Assembly (NCBI GenBank): GCA_039931675.1
Contig: JBDTRM010000106.1
Coordinates: 1 to 64,000 of the forward strand
DNA: 64,000 nucleotides
DNA from: JAEUTH01 sp039931675
GTDB taxonomy: Bacteria; Bacteroidota; Bacteroidia; AKYH767-A; OLB10
Reading direction: 5' to 3'
Under the pieces are notes generated by a model. It made no database searches and was not told the origin of the DNA. It was given only the letters and a program-made list of their open reading frames with translations. The translations under genes were made by a program, and so were the position numbers. Below are positions 9,177 to 18,422 of this stretch, in pieces. The first letter of the stretch is position 1; each line of letters opens with the position of its first letter.

Positions 9177-12100
9177 ATGAAAAAAATTATTACTAACGTA
9201 CGTTCTATACGCTACAGCATCACCTTCTATTTTAATTGTTTTGCAATGGCTTTTGCATTACTTTTTGTAATGCAGGTTAATGGCCAGGTACCAACATGGG
9301 TTAACGAAGGCTTTGGCGGCTCTCCTTATCCGGCAAGTCCTAACTATTTTTTAAGTAATGCCCCCACCAGTTGGACAGAAGGAGAAATTAGCGGTACTGT
9401 TGGTTATCCTGATGCATGGACTTATACAATCCCTGGAGGCGTTCCGGCAACCTATAAAACCACGATGGGGGGATTTATTCAAACTGCATCCAATATTACC
9501 AATCATGGTCAATTTGCAGGAGCCGGCTTTTTGCAATATAACAATAGAAGTATTAATTTTCCTAACACAACTAACGTAGCTCCAGCAGGCGATGCAGCAT
9601 ACATTGCAACTCGTTCATTAGATTTTTCAGGACATAGTATTTACAATGCAGCTGCCGATACTTTTGGATTCTGGTTTTGGAGAGATAACTGTACTGCAGG
9701 GGCTGTTGATACGGTATCTGATTCGATTGTAGTTTACATTAATACTTCCCCTGTTTTGATAGGACCTGATTTGGTTAAACTTACCGAAGTAAATACTGCA
9801 AGCCCGTTTATTCCAAGGTCATCAACTAAATTGCCTTTACAAGGTCCTGTTGGCCCAGGATGGAGAAGATGTTCATATACCATTCCTAACACAGCAGCTT
9901 ATATTGGTGGCGGAGCTACAAGTACAGCCTATGTAATAGTAGTGGCTTATTCACGTGGAGGCAATAACATGTTTTTAGACGATTTTACTTTGCCTGAATG
10001 GCAAACACCAATGGTGGTGCAATTGGCAACAGTTTACTACCAGGAAAATGCTGATGTGGATAAAGGCACGAACGGAAACCTGATAATGGGTGTGAAAATA
10101 ACGACCAAAGGAAGTTCTAGCCCCATAAAAATAGACGCTGCTACTTTTTCAGCTTCGGGAAGTACTGCTTATGCTACAGATGTTCAAAATCCATTGGTTT
10201 ATTACACTGGTGCGGCTGCCAATTTTGCAACTACGGGTGGATCGGTTACAATGCCCTACAATGCTACAGGCCCGGGTGCCGGGTTATTGAATTTCGGATG
10301 GTATGCCGTGGGATGCCCCGCATTAATTACTCCGGCTACAGTGACATTATCGCCAGGTACCGAAAATTATATCTGGCTTACCTATGATATTAAACCTACT
10401 GCAACAGTTGGCGATTTTGTAGGTGCCGATTTTCAATATATTACCTCTAAACCTGGCGGCACTTGCACCTATATTGGATCATCAATAAGTACGGTATTAC
10501 CTCCACCAATATTACCGCAAACACTTGGAAAAGCAAGACAGATAGAAGCTACATACCCCATACCAACTTATACAGGTGGGCTTGGCGTTCCAGGCTACTT
10601 TGACTTTGATTGCGTAAGTGCTGTATGGTTGCCCGGAGACAATAGCACAATGATTCAAAACTATTATCATGATGATAGCTGTGGTGGTTGTAATTCTGTT
10701 CATCCGGTGAGCGATCCTCAACATATTTATTGTATTCGCTGGGCTTGTCATCCCAATGACTATACTAATTTCAGGCCTTATAATCTTGGAACTTTTAAAA
10801 ACCGCGGAATTGTGCAGGTTACAACAGGAAAGGGTGTAAGAACAACCACAGCGCCTTATCAATTGAGAGCACAGGTAGGAAGTGTAACAAACCGCATAGC
10901 AGTATTTATTGACTGGAATAAAGATGGTGATTTTGATGATAAATATGTAGGAACAACGGGCATACCTGCACAGGATGTAGCCATTTTTGAATGCATTGGA
11001 GGTACAACAGTAACTCCATTACACACCAAAACACAAGGGGCTGGTCAACTGACACAGTTTCCGGTATCCGCCTGGCCTGCTAATTCATTATGGACTGTAG
11101 ATGTACCACAAACCACTGATGTAGTAACAGATTTGAATGATCCTAATCAACCCCCGCTTAACAGCACAACACCCATAGCAATCAGCAATGTAAGAATGAG
11201 AATACGATGCTGTGTAAATGCTGTAACTATCGGCCCATTTACAAATGGATATACTGAAGGTGAAACCGAAGACTACACCATACAGGTTTTAGATAATTGC
11301 CCGGTACCGGGATATAATATTTGCAAATGGATTGGTACAACTAACGATTGGAACACTGTCAGCAACTGGTGTCCGGGAATTCCTACTATTAATGATATGG
11401 CGTATATCGGCATAGTTAACGGGAATAACTTTTTCTATCCTACCATAAACGCAAATACGCCCGCTGTGTGCAGGCAATTAAAATTAATGGATACCGGCAC
11501 AGGTACAGGTGCAAAACTTACTATTGATGCAAATACAAATTCAACACTCACTGTCGCAGATGATATTATCATAGGTTACGGTGCACCTGCAGGAGGTACC
11601 GGTGCTTCAATAGCCGTGAGAAGTGATTTCTCAAAACTAATTACCATTCCTGGTAAAACAACGGTGCCGCCTCTTGGCATAGCACTCGCACCACAAACGC
11701 CATTCAGAACAAATGCTCAAGGAAAAACACAAATATCTTACACTGCGGCTGAATTAGGCACTACTTATGGGTGGAGGGCCGGAGATATTATTGACCAGAT
11801 AAGTATTGAGGTTAACAGTATTACCCCAAGTATAGGTTCTTCAATTTATCCTAATTTCAGAATTCAGGCTTTCCTTACAAATACTGTTGTCACCTATCCG
11901 TTCCCACCTCCCCTAAATACAAAAATTGCAGTTGCAGCCGGTGATGCAAATGTTGTGGCAGGGTGGCCCAAAATTATTTTCCCTTCTACAATTCTTAATT
12001 TAAACATGCCTCAAGCCACTAATGGAACTCAGGCAGGTGGAAATTACTATACTTTTAATCTTACCGCCAATACAATGGTTTGGGATGGAGTAAGTAATCT

Positions 12101-13928
12101 TGTGCTGTCTTTTGAGTATAATACAGCAGTAGGTGCTTCACCGCTAAAAAATTATGTATTATATGATGAATCTAATTCTGTTTTCTCAGTCCTTAGTCTC
12201 AACTATAATACTGCAGGCTCTACTATCACAGGTTATAACATAGATGGAAATGGCCATTATACAGGAGGAGCCGCAGCTATTACTGCGGCAGTTTCTAACC
12301 AACGCCCACGGTTAGATTTTAATTACCACCGTCCATATCAGCGTTTTGATATTACTGTTGGAGGTAAGTTAATCAACAATAATAAATTTGTGAGAACACT
12401 GCCCTTCAGTACAACACCTGTTTACGGCATTGCCGGTGATTCAGGTTTTGTTGCAAGTAACAGCAAGGTAATATTTGACCCCACCACTCGCAGTATTGTT
12501 ACTACACCCGGATATCCGGGTAACCCAGGTTTAACCAGTGTAAACTCTTTTAATCCGATTATACAACCAAAGGACTTTACGAGTACCGGACTAACAGATA
12601 TTGACCAGGAGATTACAAGCACTAATAATGCTTCAACAGTATTCTATGGTTTGGAGATTAACAAAGTAAGTGGAACAGGAAAAGCTGTAAAACAAAATTC
12701 AACAACAATTACATTAATTGGCGCTTATGCCGATTCGCTTATTCTTACAAATGGTGAGTTAAATCTCAACAGAAAAGAATTTACATTAACTAAGCCGAGC
12801 GCAAGCAACTTGATAAGACCAATTAATGGGGGATGGATAAGAAGTGAAGACAATACAGTGCCTGCAGGAACTATCCAAAGTAAATTCTCATGGAATATCG
12901 GAACAAATACAGGCATCCACGACATTCCTTTCGGAACTGCAAGTACTAACGTATTTCCGTTCAGGATAAATCCAACATCAGGTGATGTAGGCAAACTTAC
13001 GGTTGGAACTTATGGTACTCCTCAAAATAATACAGCCTATCCTGTAAGCCCTACTGTAGTTACCGCAATGACATCAATGGGAACCCTTGCAGTTGACTGG
13101 ACAGTAGATCGTTTCTGGTATGTAAAGAAAAGTACAGTAACTCCAATTACAGGAAATATGCGATTCAACTATCCTGTTGCCGAAGGCACTGCACTTGCAG
13201 CATATTCAGCAGGCAATATGAAAGCACAACGCTGGGAAAATTTAGGTGTTGGTTGGGGATGGCATCCTCCTTATGTTGGTCAAAGTGATGGCAACCCAGG
13301 TCCTACGTTTGTTGATCATGATGCGGCTTATGTAAGTGATCTTTTTAATATGTGGACAGTAGTAAGCTTGGTAAATGGCCAAACACCGTTACCGCTTCAA
13401 TTGGTTAAGTTTGATGTAAGGCAGGTTGATAACAAGGTGAAAATATGGTGGGATGTACAAACAGAAAGAGATGTAATTAAATATAATGTTGAAAGAACAA
13501 CTGATCAGAACCATTTCAATTTATTGTCGTCCACTGCATCACGCGGCCCGTCAAATGGCTTATTGAATTATGAAACCTTTGACTTTAATCCATTGAAGGG
13601 CTGGCAATATTATCGTTTAGCCACTTATAATGACAATGGAACGATAGATTATTCAGAATTGAAATCGGTTAACATTAAAAACATTTTTGAGATCATAAAT
13701 GTAAATGCCGAAAACAGCGGATCAATAAAAGTTGATTTCTCTTACGATAGTCAATTACCATATACCTATACGGTAACTGATATTTATGGCAAAACAATAG
13801 CCAAAGGAAAAGATAAAGCCAGCATTGGTTTCAACAGCATTCAAATACCTGTTAACCTTGCCAAAGGAATTTATTTTATCTCGCTAAGCAATGATGAAAA
13901 GGTACTTACGCAGAAGTTGGTTTATTGA
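9177..13928 (+). CDS. Giant secreted protein with GEVED domain and T9SS sorting domain
   Basis: A 1583-residue surface or secreted protein. Residues 1-37 look like a long signal peptide (hydrophobic core FAMAFALLFVMQV, cut after NGQ). A GEVED domain spans about 480-705, with FIDWNKDGDFDD near 577 and the closing TEGETEDYTIQV near 694. A second, repeated beta-rich region follows (GTTNDWNTVSNWCPG near 720, typical of T9SS cargo). The C-terminus (about 1500-1583) is a type A sorting domain (YTYTVTDIYGKTIAKG, LAKGIYFISLSN). The function is unknown; adhesion or surface coating is likely. A strong terminator follows, so it is transcribed on its own. Confidence 0.82.
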   Translation: MKKIITNVRSIRYSITFYFNCFAMAFALLFVMQVNGQVPTWVNEGFGGSPYPASPNYFLSNAPTSWTEGEISGTVGYPDAWTYTIPGGVPATYKTTMGGFIQTASNITNHGQFAGAGFLQYNNRSINFPNTTNVAPAGDAAYIATRSLDFSGHSIYNAAADTFGFWFWRDNCTAGAVDTVSDSIVVYINTSPVLIGPDLVKLTEVNTASPFIPRSSTKLPLQGPVGPGWRRCSYTIPNTAAYIGGGATSTAYVIVVAYSRGGNNMFLDDFTLPEWQTPMVVQLATVYYQENADVDKGTNGNLIMGVKITTKGSSSPIKIDAATFSASGSTAYATDVQNPLVYYTGAAANFATTGGSVTMPYNATGPGAGLLNFGWYAVGCPALITPATVTLSPGTENYIWLTYDIKPTATVGDFVGADFQYITSKPGGTCTYIGSSISTVLPPPILPQTLGKARQIEATYPIPTYTGGLGVPGYFDFDCVSAVWLPGDNSTMIQNYYHDDSCGGCNSVHPVSDPQHIYCIRWACHPNDYTNFRPYNLGTFKNRGIVQVTTGKGVRTTTAPYQLRAQVGSVTNRIAVFIDWNKDGDFDDKYVGTTGIPAQDVAIFECIGGTTVTPLHTKTQGAGQLTQFPVSAWPANSLWTVDVPQTTDVVTDLNDPNQPPLNSTTPIAISNVRMRIRCCVNAVTIGPFTNGYTEGETEDYTIQVLDNCPVPGYNICKWIGTTNDWNTVSNWCPGIPTINDMAYIGIVNGNNFFYPTINANTPAVCRQLKLMDTGTGTGAKLTIDANTNSTLTVADDIIIGYGAPAGGTGASIAVRSDFSKLITIPGKTTVPPLGIALAPQTPFRTNAQGKTQISYTAAELGTTYGWRAGDIIDQISIEVNSITPSIGSSIYPNFRIQAFLTNTVVTYPFPPPLNTKIAVAAGDANVVAGWPKIIFPSTILNLNMPQATNGTQAGGNYYTFNLTANTMVWDGVSNLVLSFEYNTAVGASPLKNYVLYDESNSVFSVLSLNYNTAGSTITGYNIDGNGHYTGGAAAITAAVSNQRPRLDFNYHRPYQRFDITVGGKLINNNKFVRTLPFSTTPVYGIAGDSGFVASNSKVIFDPTTRSIVTTPGYPGNPGLTSVNSFNPIIQPKDFTSTGLTDIDQEITSTNNASTVFYGLEINKVSGTGKAVKQNSTTITLIGAYADSLILTNGELNLNRKEFTLTKPSASNLIRPINGGWIRSEDNTVPAGTIQSKFSWNIGTNTGIHDIPFGTASTNVFPFRINPTSGDVGKLTVGTYGTPQNNTAYPVSPTVVTAMTSMGTLAVDWTVDRFWYVKKSTVTPITGNMRFNYPVAEGTALAAYSAGNMKAQRWENLGVGWGWHPPYVGQSDGNPGPTFVDHDAAYVSDLFNMWTVVSLVNGQTPLPLQLVKFDVRQVDNKVKIWWDVQTERDVIKYNVERTTDQNHFNLLSSTASRGPSNGLLNYETFDFNPLKGWQYYRLATYNDNGTIDYSELKSVNIKNIFEIINVNAENSGSIKVDFSYDSQLPYTYTVTDIYGKTIAKGKDKASIGFNSIQIPVNLAKGIYFISLSNDEKVLTQKLVY

Positions 13929-13967
13929 TGTAATGTAGGCGTATTAGATATTGACCAGAATATTGAC

Positions 13968-14012
13968 AAATCCCGAAGGCCAAAATAATATATGGCCTTC
14001 GGGATTTTTTTT
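13968..14012 (+). terminator. Rho-independent terminator
   Basis: A 12-bp GC-containing stem (tcccgaaggcca at 13971-13982 with tggccttcggga at 13993-14004) has a 10-nt AT-rich loop and eight T residues after it. It ends transcription of the 1583-residue protein gene. The remaining space to 14274 is AT-rich with several tatata motifs and no gene that I can see. Confidence 0.9.
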
Positions 14013-14274
14013 GCGTTAACTTTTCTAAATCCCAATTAATCGGGAATCAACCCTTCGTGTTTTTTCTAATCCCTATCTCATTTTATAATAAAGTTGATTA
14101 GCGAAAACACTTTGTGTATCTGGCTTGATGCACAAAGGTTACGTGTTCAGCTTATATATACATAAAGTATATATCAAGAATATATAAACCATATATCATA
14201 ACCGCCTTTCATACATAATAATCAGCATCAAATTACAGTTATTGAGAAAGCGAAACATAAAAATCACAATCTCA

Positions 14275-15027
14275 ATGGCAAAGCAAGCAAGCATAATTAA
14301 AATTGAAGGAACCCTGCAGGACCTGGTTTTTTATAAAACAAAGGATGGATATTTTGTAAAAACAAAAATAAGCGGACGCGGTGAATTGATTAAAAGAGAT
14401 GCACGCTTTGTAAGAGTGCGAGAGAATGGAAGTGAATTTGGTGCTGCTGTAAAATCGGGAATGCTGCTGCGCAATGCACTTGCACAATTGATATACCGTA
14501 TAGCAGATAACAGGCTAACACCGAGATTAACGCAACTAATGTCAGGAATTCAAAAACTTGATGCGATTAGCAAAAGAGGAATGAGAAGAGTAGGTGTTGC
14601 CTTTGATAATTCTTCTGATGCTGTAAATATGCTCAAGGGATTTGATTTTAATATTAATTCATCTTTATCGCGAGTCTTACAAAAACCTTTTGATTTGGAT
14701 AACGTAACAGGAACGATGACGATTACTAACCTGGTACCAACAAAAGATATTTTTTATCCTGAAAACGCAACTCATGTTGTTTTGCGGACAGCATTTGCTT
14801 CTATAGATTTTACAAATAAAGTTTATGATTTAAGTTGTTCTGCTGAAACAATTATTCCTATTAATGACGTTGTTTCAACTTTAGTGTTAACGCCTGCAAA
14901 TTTTCCTACTGTGGCTGGAACAAATATTTACTTGTTACAAATTAAGTTTATACAGGAAGTTAATGGAGTGCGTTACTCTTTACACGATGATGGATTTAAT
15001 GCGATGGGGATTGTGGGGGCGGGGTGA
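14275..15027 (+). CDS. Uncharacterised 250-residue protein (MAKQ... type)
   Basis: I chose the ATG at 14275, giving MAKQASIIKIEGTLQDLVFY; an upstream in-frame TTG at 14242 is less likely. The first 70 residues (IEGTLQDLVFYKTKDGYFVK, then RVRENGSEFGAAVKSGMLLR) fit a type of hypothetical protein I recall from many Bacteroidota, but I know no function for it. There is no signal peptide or membrane segment. The middle is basic and helical, and the C-terminal third is beta-rich. It lies directly upstream of the TIR island on the same strand, but the 321-bp gap gives no sign of a shared operon. Confidence 0.7.
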   Translation: MAKQASIIKIEGTLQDLVFYKTKDGYFVKTKISGRGELIKRDARFVRVRENGSEFGAAVKSGMLLRNALAQLIYRIADNRLTPRLTQLMSGIQKLDAISKRGMRRVGVAFDNSSDAVNMLKGFDFNINSSLSRVLQKPFDLDNVTGTMTITNLVPTKDIFYPENATHVVLRTAFASIDFTNKVYDLSCSAETIIPINDVVSTLVLTPANFPTVAGTNIYLLQIKFIQEVNGVRYSLHDDGFNAMGIVGAG

Positions 15028-15079
15028 GGGTTTCTTACTCTAAGAATTCATTTCTATCATTCCAACTGAATCAATAATA

Positions 15080-15247
15080 AATTTTCCTTTCCTCTTTCAT
15101 ATTTTAATTAGATTGCAGCCTCCATTTCTTTCTAAAGAAAGAAATAACAACTCCACCACATGGCAGCCTACATACACGGATATACCTACGATATTTTTAT
15201 CAGCTATGCGCATCTTGATAATTTGAAGATGCCAAGACAGCAGGAAG
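15080..15247 (+). repeat. Left copy of a ~165-bp direct repeat carrying a TIR start
   Basis: This stretch matches 18221-18383 along its length, with scattered substitutions and small indels (shared blocks include aattttcctttcc, agattgcagcct and aataacaactcc.ccacatgg). Both copies contain the leader and first codons of a TIR-type gene. Together they bracket the TIR-WD40 gene. Confidence 0.75.
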
Positions 15248-15327
15248 GCTGGATTGAGCTTTTTTATCAAAGCCTCGACACGATACTTGCACACCGCATG
15301 GGTAAAATGGATGCTGTTAAAATTTGA
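15160..15327 (+). pseudogene. Truncated TIR-domain gene start (55 codons)
   Basis: The ATG at 15160 opens a 55-residue frame. It begins MAAYIHGYTYDIFISYAHLD, where YDIFISYAH is the first strand and box 1 of a TIR domain, and it runs on as QEGWIELFYQSLDTILAHRM before a stop at 15325. A complete TIR domain needs about 130 residues, so this is only the N-terminal third. The next gene, 21 bp further on, begins with its own TIR domain. The fragment is best read as the leftover 5' end of a related TIR gene, probably displaced when the island expanded. It could still be expressed as a short peptide. Confidence 0.6.
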
Positions 15328-15348
15328 CAAAACAAAAAAATTTAAAAG

Positions 15349-17988
15349 TTGAAAGGTTACAAAGCATTTATATCCTATTCACATTCGGCTGATGATAAGC
15401 TTGCCCCTGCATTGCAGAGTGCATTAGAGAAGTTTGCCAAGCCCTGGTATAAAGTGCGCAACCTCGAAATTTTTCGTGATGAAGGAAGCCTTTCAGCATC
15501 TCCCCATTTATGGAACAATATTGTGGCAGCTTTAGATCAGTCAGAATACATGATTTATTTGGCTTCACCAACATCTGAAAAATCAAAGTGGGTAAACAAA
15601 GAAATTGAATACTGGTTGGAACATAAATCAATTGACACCTTGCTAATCGCATTAACCGATGGCGATCTCGCATGGGATGATCAAAATAATAGCTTTCTAA
15701 ATCCTGACAATAATTCACTTCCTCCTGCATTGGACAAAAAGTATAACGCTGAACCATTCTATGTTGACTTACGAGATTCAAAGACACAAGAGGACCTCTC
15801 ACTTAACAATCCAATTTTCAAAAAAGAAGTACTAAAGCTTGCAGCTCATTTGCACGGTATGCAACCAAAAGATCTTGCAAGCGAAGAAGTAACCGTCCAT
15901 CGGAAAATGATAAGGATAAGAAATCTTGCAATCGGTACATTGGTTTTGCTTTTTATTTTGGCAATTGGTGCAGGTTGGATTGCCAATGAGAAACGAAAAG
16001 AAGCTAACAATAGCGCCAAAGCTGCAATTGAACAAAGAAACATTGCCCAAGCCAATTACCTAATTTCAGAAGCAAAGAGTGCAGTTGAAACCGACCCCAA
16101 TTTAGCATTGCGATTAGCCGAAGAAGCGATGAATAAAAATCCTGATAAAAAAATTGTTGAAGCAGCAAATAAAATTTATTCGGAAAATTCATTTAATAAA
16201 ATTATTGTAAGAGATTCGGACGGTATTACTTCTGTCGCTTATTCTCCCGATGGCAAAAACATTCTTACTGGTTCTCATGATGGAACAGCGAGCCTGCGGG
16301 ATTTGAAAGGAAATACAATTCGCGAATTTGGACGAAATAATATGTATGACCCTATTTATTCTGTTGCTTTTTCTCCCGATGGCAAAAACATTCTTACTGG
16401 CTCTAATCATGGAATAGCGTGCCTATGGGATTTGAAGGGAGATACGATTCAGGAATTTAAAGGACATTCGAACAGCATTTATTCTGTCGCTTTTTCTCCC
16501 GATGCCAAAAATATTCTAACAGGCTCTTGGGATAATACAACGTGCCTATGGGATTTGAAGGGAAATATGATTAAGGAATTTCCAGAACGTGCACCGATTA
16601 ATTCTGTAGCTTTTTCTCCCGATGGCAAAAACATTCTTATAGGTTCTCATAAAACAGCGCGCCTGTGGGATTTGAAGGGAAATATGATTCAGGAATTTAA
16701 AGGACATTCAGACGAGATTTCTTCTGTCGCTTTTTCTCCCGATGGCAAAAACATTCTTACGGGTTCTAATGATAGTACAGCTCGCCTGTGGGATTTGAAG
16801 GGGAATACGATCCAGGTATTTAAAGGAGATTCAAGGAGGCTTTCTTCTGTCGCTTTTTCTCCCGATGGCAAAAACATTCTTACAGGTTCTCTAGATAACA
16901 CAGCGCGCCTATGGGATTTGAAGGGGGATACAATTCAGAAATTTAATGGACATTCAGACGGCATTTCTTCTGTCGCCTTTTCTCCTGATGGCAAAACCGT
17001 TCTTACAGGCTCCTGGGATAAAACAGCCCGCCTGTGGGATTTGAAGAAAAATACATTTCAGAAATTTGAAGGACATTCGAACAGCATTTATTCTGTCGCT
17101 TTTTCTCCCGATGGCAAAAATATTCTTACTGGTTCTGGTGATAATGCAGCGCGCTTGTGGGATTTGAAGGGGAATACGATCCAGGAATTTAGAGGGCATT
17201 CAAAACCGATTTATTCTGTCGCTTTTTCTCCCGATAGCAAAAATATTCTTACTGGTTCTGGTGATAGTACAGCGCGCCTGTGGGATTTGAAGGGAAATAC
17301 GATTCAGAAATTTAAAGGATATTCAGACTACATTTCTTCTGTCGCCTTTTCTCCAGATGGTAAAAAAATTCTAACAGGTTCTATTGATAAAACAGCACGC
17401 CTGTGCGATTTGAAGGGAAATACGATCCAGGAATTTAAAGAATATTCCGAAAGGGTCAAATCTGTCGCTTTTTCACCCGATGGCAAATACATTCTTACAG
17501 GTTCTTATGATGGACCAGCGCGCTTGTGGGATTTGAAGGGGAATGCGATCAAGGAATTTAAAGGAAGCTCAGATGCAAGTTCAGATGTTGCTTTTTCTCG
17601 CGATGGCAAAAAAATTCTAACAGGTTCTTATGATAAAACAGCACGCCTGTGGGATTTGGAGGGAAATATAATTATGGAATTTAAAGGACATTCAGCCAAC
17701 ATTTCTGCTGTCGCCATTTCTCCCGATGGTAAAAAAATTCTAACAGGTTCTTCTGATAAAATAGTACGCCTGTGGGATTTGAGGGGAAATACTATCAGGA
17801 AATTTAGTGGACATTCAGACGAGATTACTTCTATCGCTTTTTCACCCGATGGCAAATACATTCCTATAGGTTCTTATGATAATACAGCGCGACTATGGAA
17901 TGTTCCAATGGATTTAAATACTTTTCTTAAAAGCGGAAATATTGAACCCTTAACACCTGAGCAGAAAAAAGAGTATGGTATTAAATAG
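15349..17988 (+). CDS. TIR domain - transmembrane - 14-blade WD40 repeat protein
   Basis: An 879-residue protein with a TTG start at 15349, accepted because TIR box 1 (KAFISYSHSADD) follows at once. The TIR domain (about 1-150) has FRDEGSLSASPHLWNNI and KWVNKEIEYWL; the glutamate in the latter matches the NADase catalytic position of TIR enzymes. A membrane helix (LAIGTLVLLFILAIGAGW) is at about 192-212. A charged coiled-coil linker to about 280 is of the kind found between NTPase and WD40 parts of STAND proteins. Then come 14 WD40 repeats of about 41 residues (consensus SVAFSPDGKNILTGS, ARLWDLKGN), enough for two seven-blade propellers. The likely action is ligand-triggered NAD cleavage at the membrane, with the propellers as sensor. 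The neighbours are TIR fragments and SIR2-TIR/nSTAND genes. Confidence 0.88.
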   Translation: MKGYKAFISYSHSADDKLAPALQSALEKFAKPWYKVRNLEIFRDEGSLSASPHLWNNIVAALDQSEYMIYLASPTSEKSKWVNKEIEYWLEHKSIDTLLIALTDGDLAWDDQNNSFLNPDNNSLPPALDKKYNAEPFYVDLRDSKTQEDLSLNNPIFKKEVLKLAAHLHGMQPKDLASEEVTVHRKMIRIRNLAIGTLVLLFILAIGAGWIANEKRKEANNSAKAAIEQRNIAQANYLISEAKSAVETDPNLALRLAEEAMNKNPDKKIVEAANKIYSENSFNKIIVRDSDGITSVAYSPDGKNILTGSHDGTASLRDLKGNTIREFGRNNMYDPIYSVAFSPDGKNILTGSNHGIACLWDLKGDTIQEFKGHSNSIYSVAFSPDAKNILTGSWDNTTCLWDLKGNMIKEFPERAPINSVAFSPDGKNILIGSHKTARLWDLKGNMIQEFKGHSDEISSVAFSPDGKNILTGSNDSTARLWDLKGNTIQVFKGDSRRLSSVAFSPDGKNILTGSLDNTARLWDLKGDTIQKFNGHSDGISSVAFSPDGKTVLTGSWDKTARLWDLKKNTFQKFEGHSNSIYSVAFSPDGKNILTGSGDNAARLWDLKGNTIQEFRGHSKPIYSVAFSPDSKNILTGSGDSTARLWDLKGNTIQKFKGYSDYISSVAFSPDGKKILTGSIDKTARLCDLKGNTIQEFKEYSERVKSVAFSPDGKYILTGSYDGPARLWDLKGNAIKEFKGSSDASSDVAFSRDGKKILTGSYDKTARLWDLEGNIIMEFKGHSANISAVAISPDGKKILTGSSDKIVRLWDLRGNTIRKFSGHSDEITSIAFSPDGKYIPIGSYDNTARLWNVPMDLNTFLKSGNIEPLTPEQKKEYGIK
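16216..17905 (+). repeat. 14 tandem WD40-coding repeats, ~123-bp period
   Basis: The DNA repeats a unit of about 123 bp. Blocks such as ctgtcgctttttctcccgat and gcctgtgggatttgaaggg are near-identical between units. Such even similarity at the DNA level suggests recent duplication or gene conversion, and copy number may vary between strains. Confidence 0.9.
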
Positions 17989-18220
17989 GGTCATTTATTT
18001 AAGTACTCGTTCGCTGTAAGCATTGATGGTAGATCATTTAAAACCTGGCAAGCTTATTTAACTTGTTATTTATAAATGGGTTTTTGTGTTGATAACGGTT
18101 ATCGTACGGGTTGATAAACCGCTTTATACACCTTTTCACTGTTGTCTAATAGTGCGCGATTGTATCGCGTGTACAAACTCCATCATCCCACTATCTTATC
18201 ATTCCATAGCATGTTCAGGA

Positions 18221-18383
18221 AATTTTCCTTTCCCGATTTAAAATTTTATTTAGATTGCAGCCTCTATTTATTTTGAAAGAAATAAATAACAACTCCGCCA
18301 CATGGCCTTCATACCCGGATATACGTACGATATTTTATAAGCCATTCTTAGTTTGATAATGTGAAGATGCCAGGGTGCAGGAT
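18221..18383 (+). repeat. Right copy of the ~165-bp direct repeat
   Basis: This matches 15080-15247 in the leader region and the first TIR codons. It takes up much of the 434-bp gap between the TIR-WD40 gene and the SIR2-TIR gene. The rest of the gap (17989-18220) holds no gene that I can see. Confidence 0.75.
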
Positions 18384-18384
18384 T
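18302..18384 (+). pseudogene. Decayed TIR gene start
   Basis: The ATG at 18302 gives MAFIPGYTYDIL and then a stop. Alignment with the left copy (YTYDIFISYAH) shows a one-base loss in the T run after gatatt, which destroys the frame. The following DNA still matches the left copy (gataat.tgaagatgcca). It is a dead paralogue of the TIR fragment at 15160. Confidence 0.6.
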
Positions 18385-18422
18385 AAACTTTTCAAAATGA
18401 ATTTAAATTAAAATAACGGTTT

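Noticed and set aside
15097..15330. 77-codon open frame on the minus strand
   Set aside because: It is antisense to the TIR fragment and its direct repeat, and its translation has no family features.
16216..17905. Regular repeats that could suggest a CRISPR array
   Set aside because: The 123-bp period is in frame and encodes WD40 blades inside a long coding region; there are no short repeats with unique spacers.
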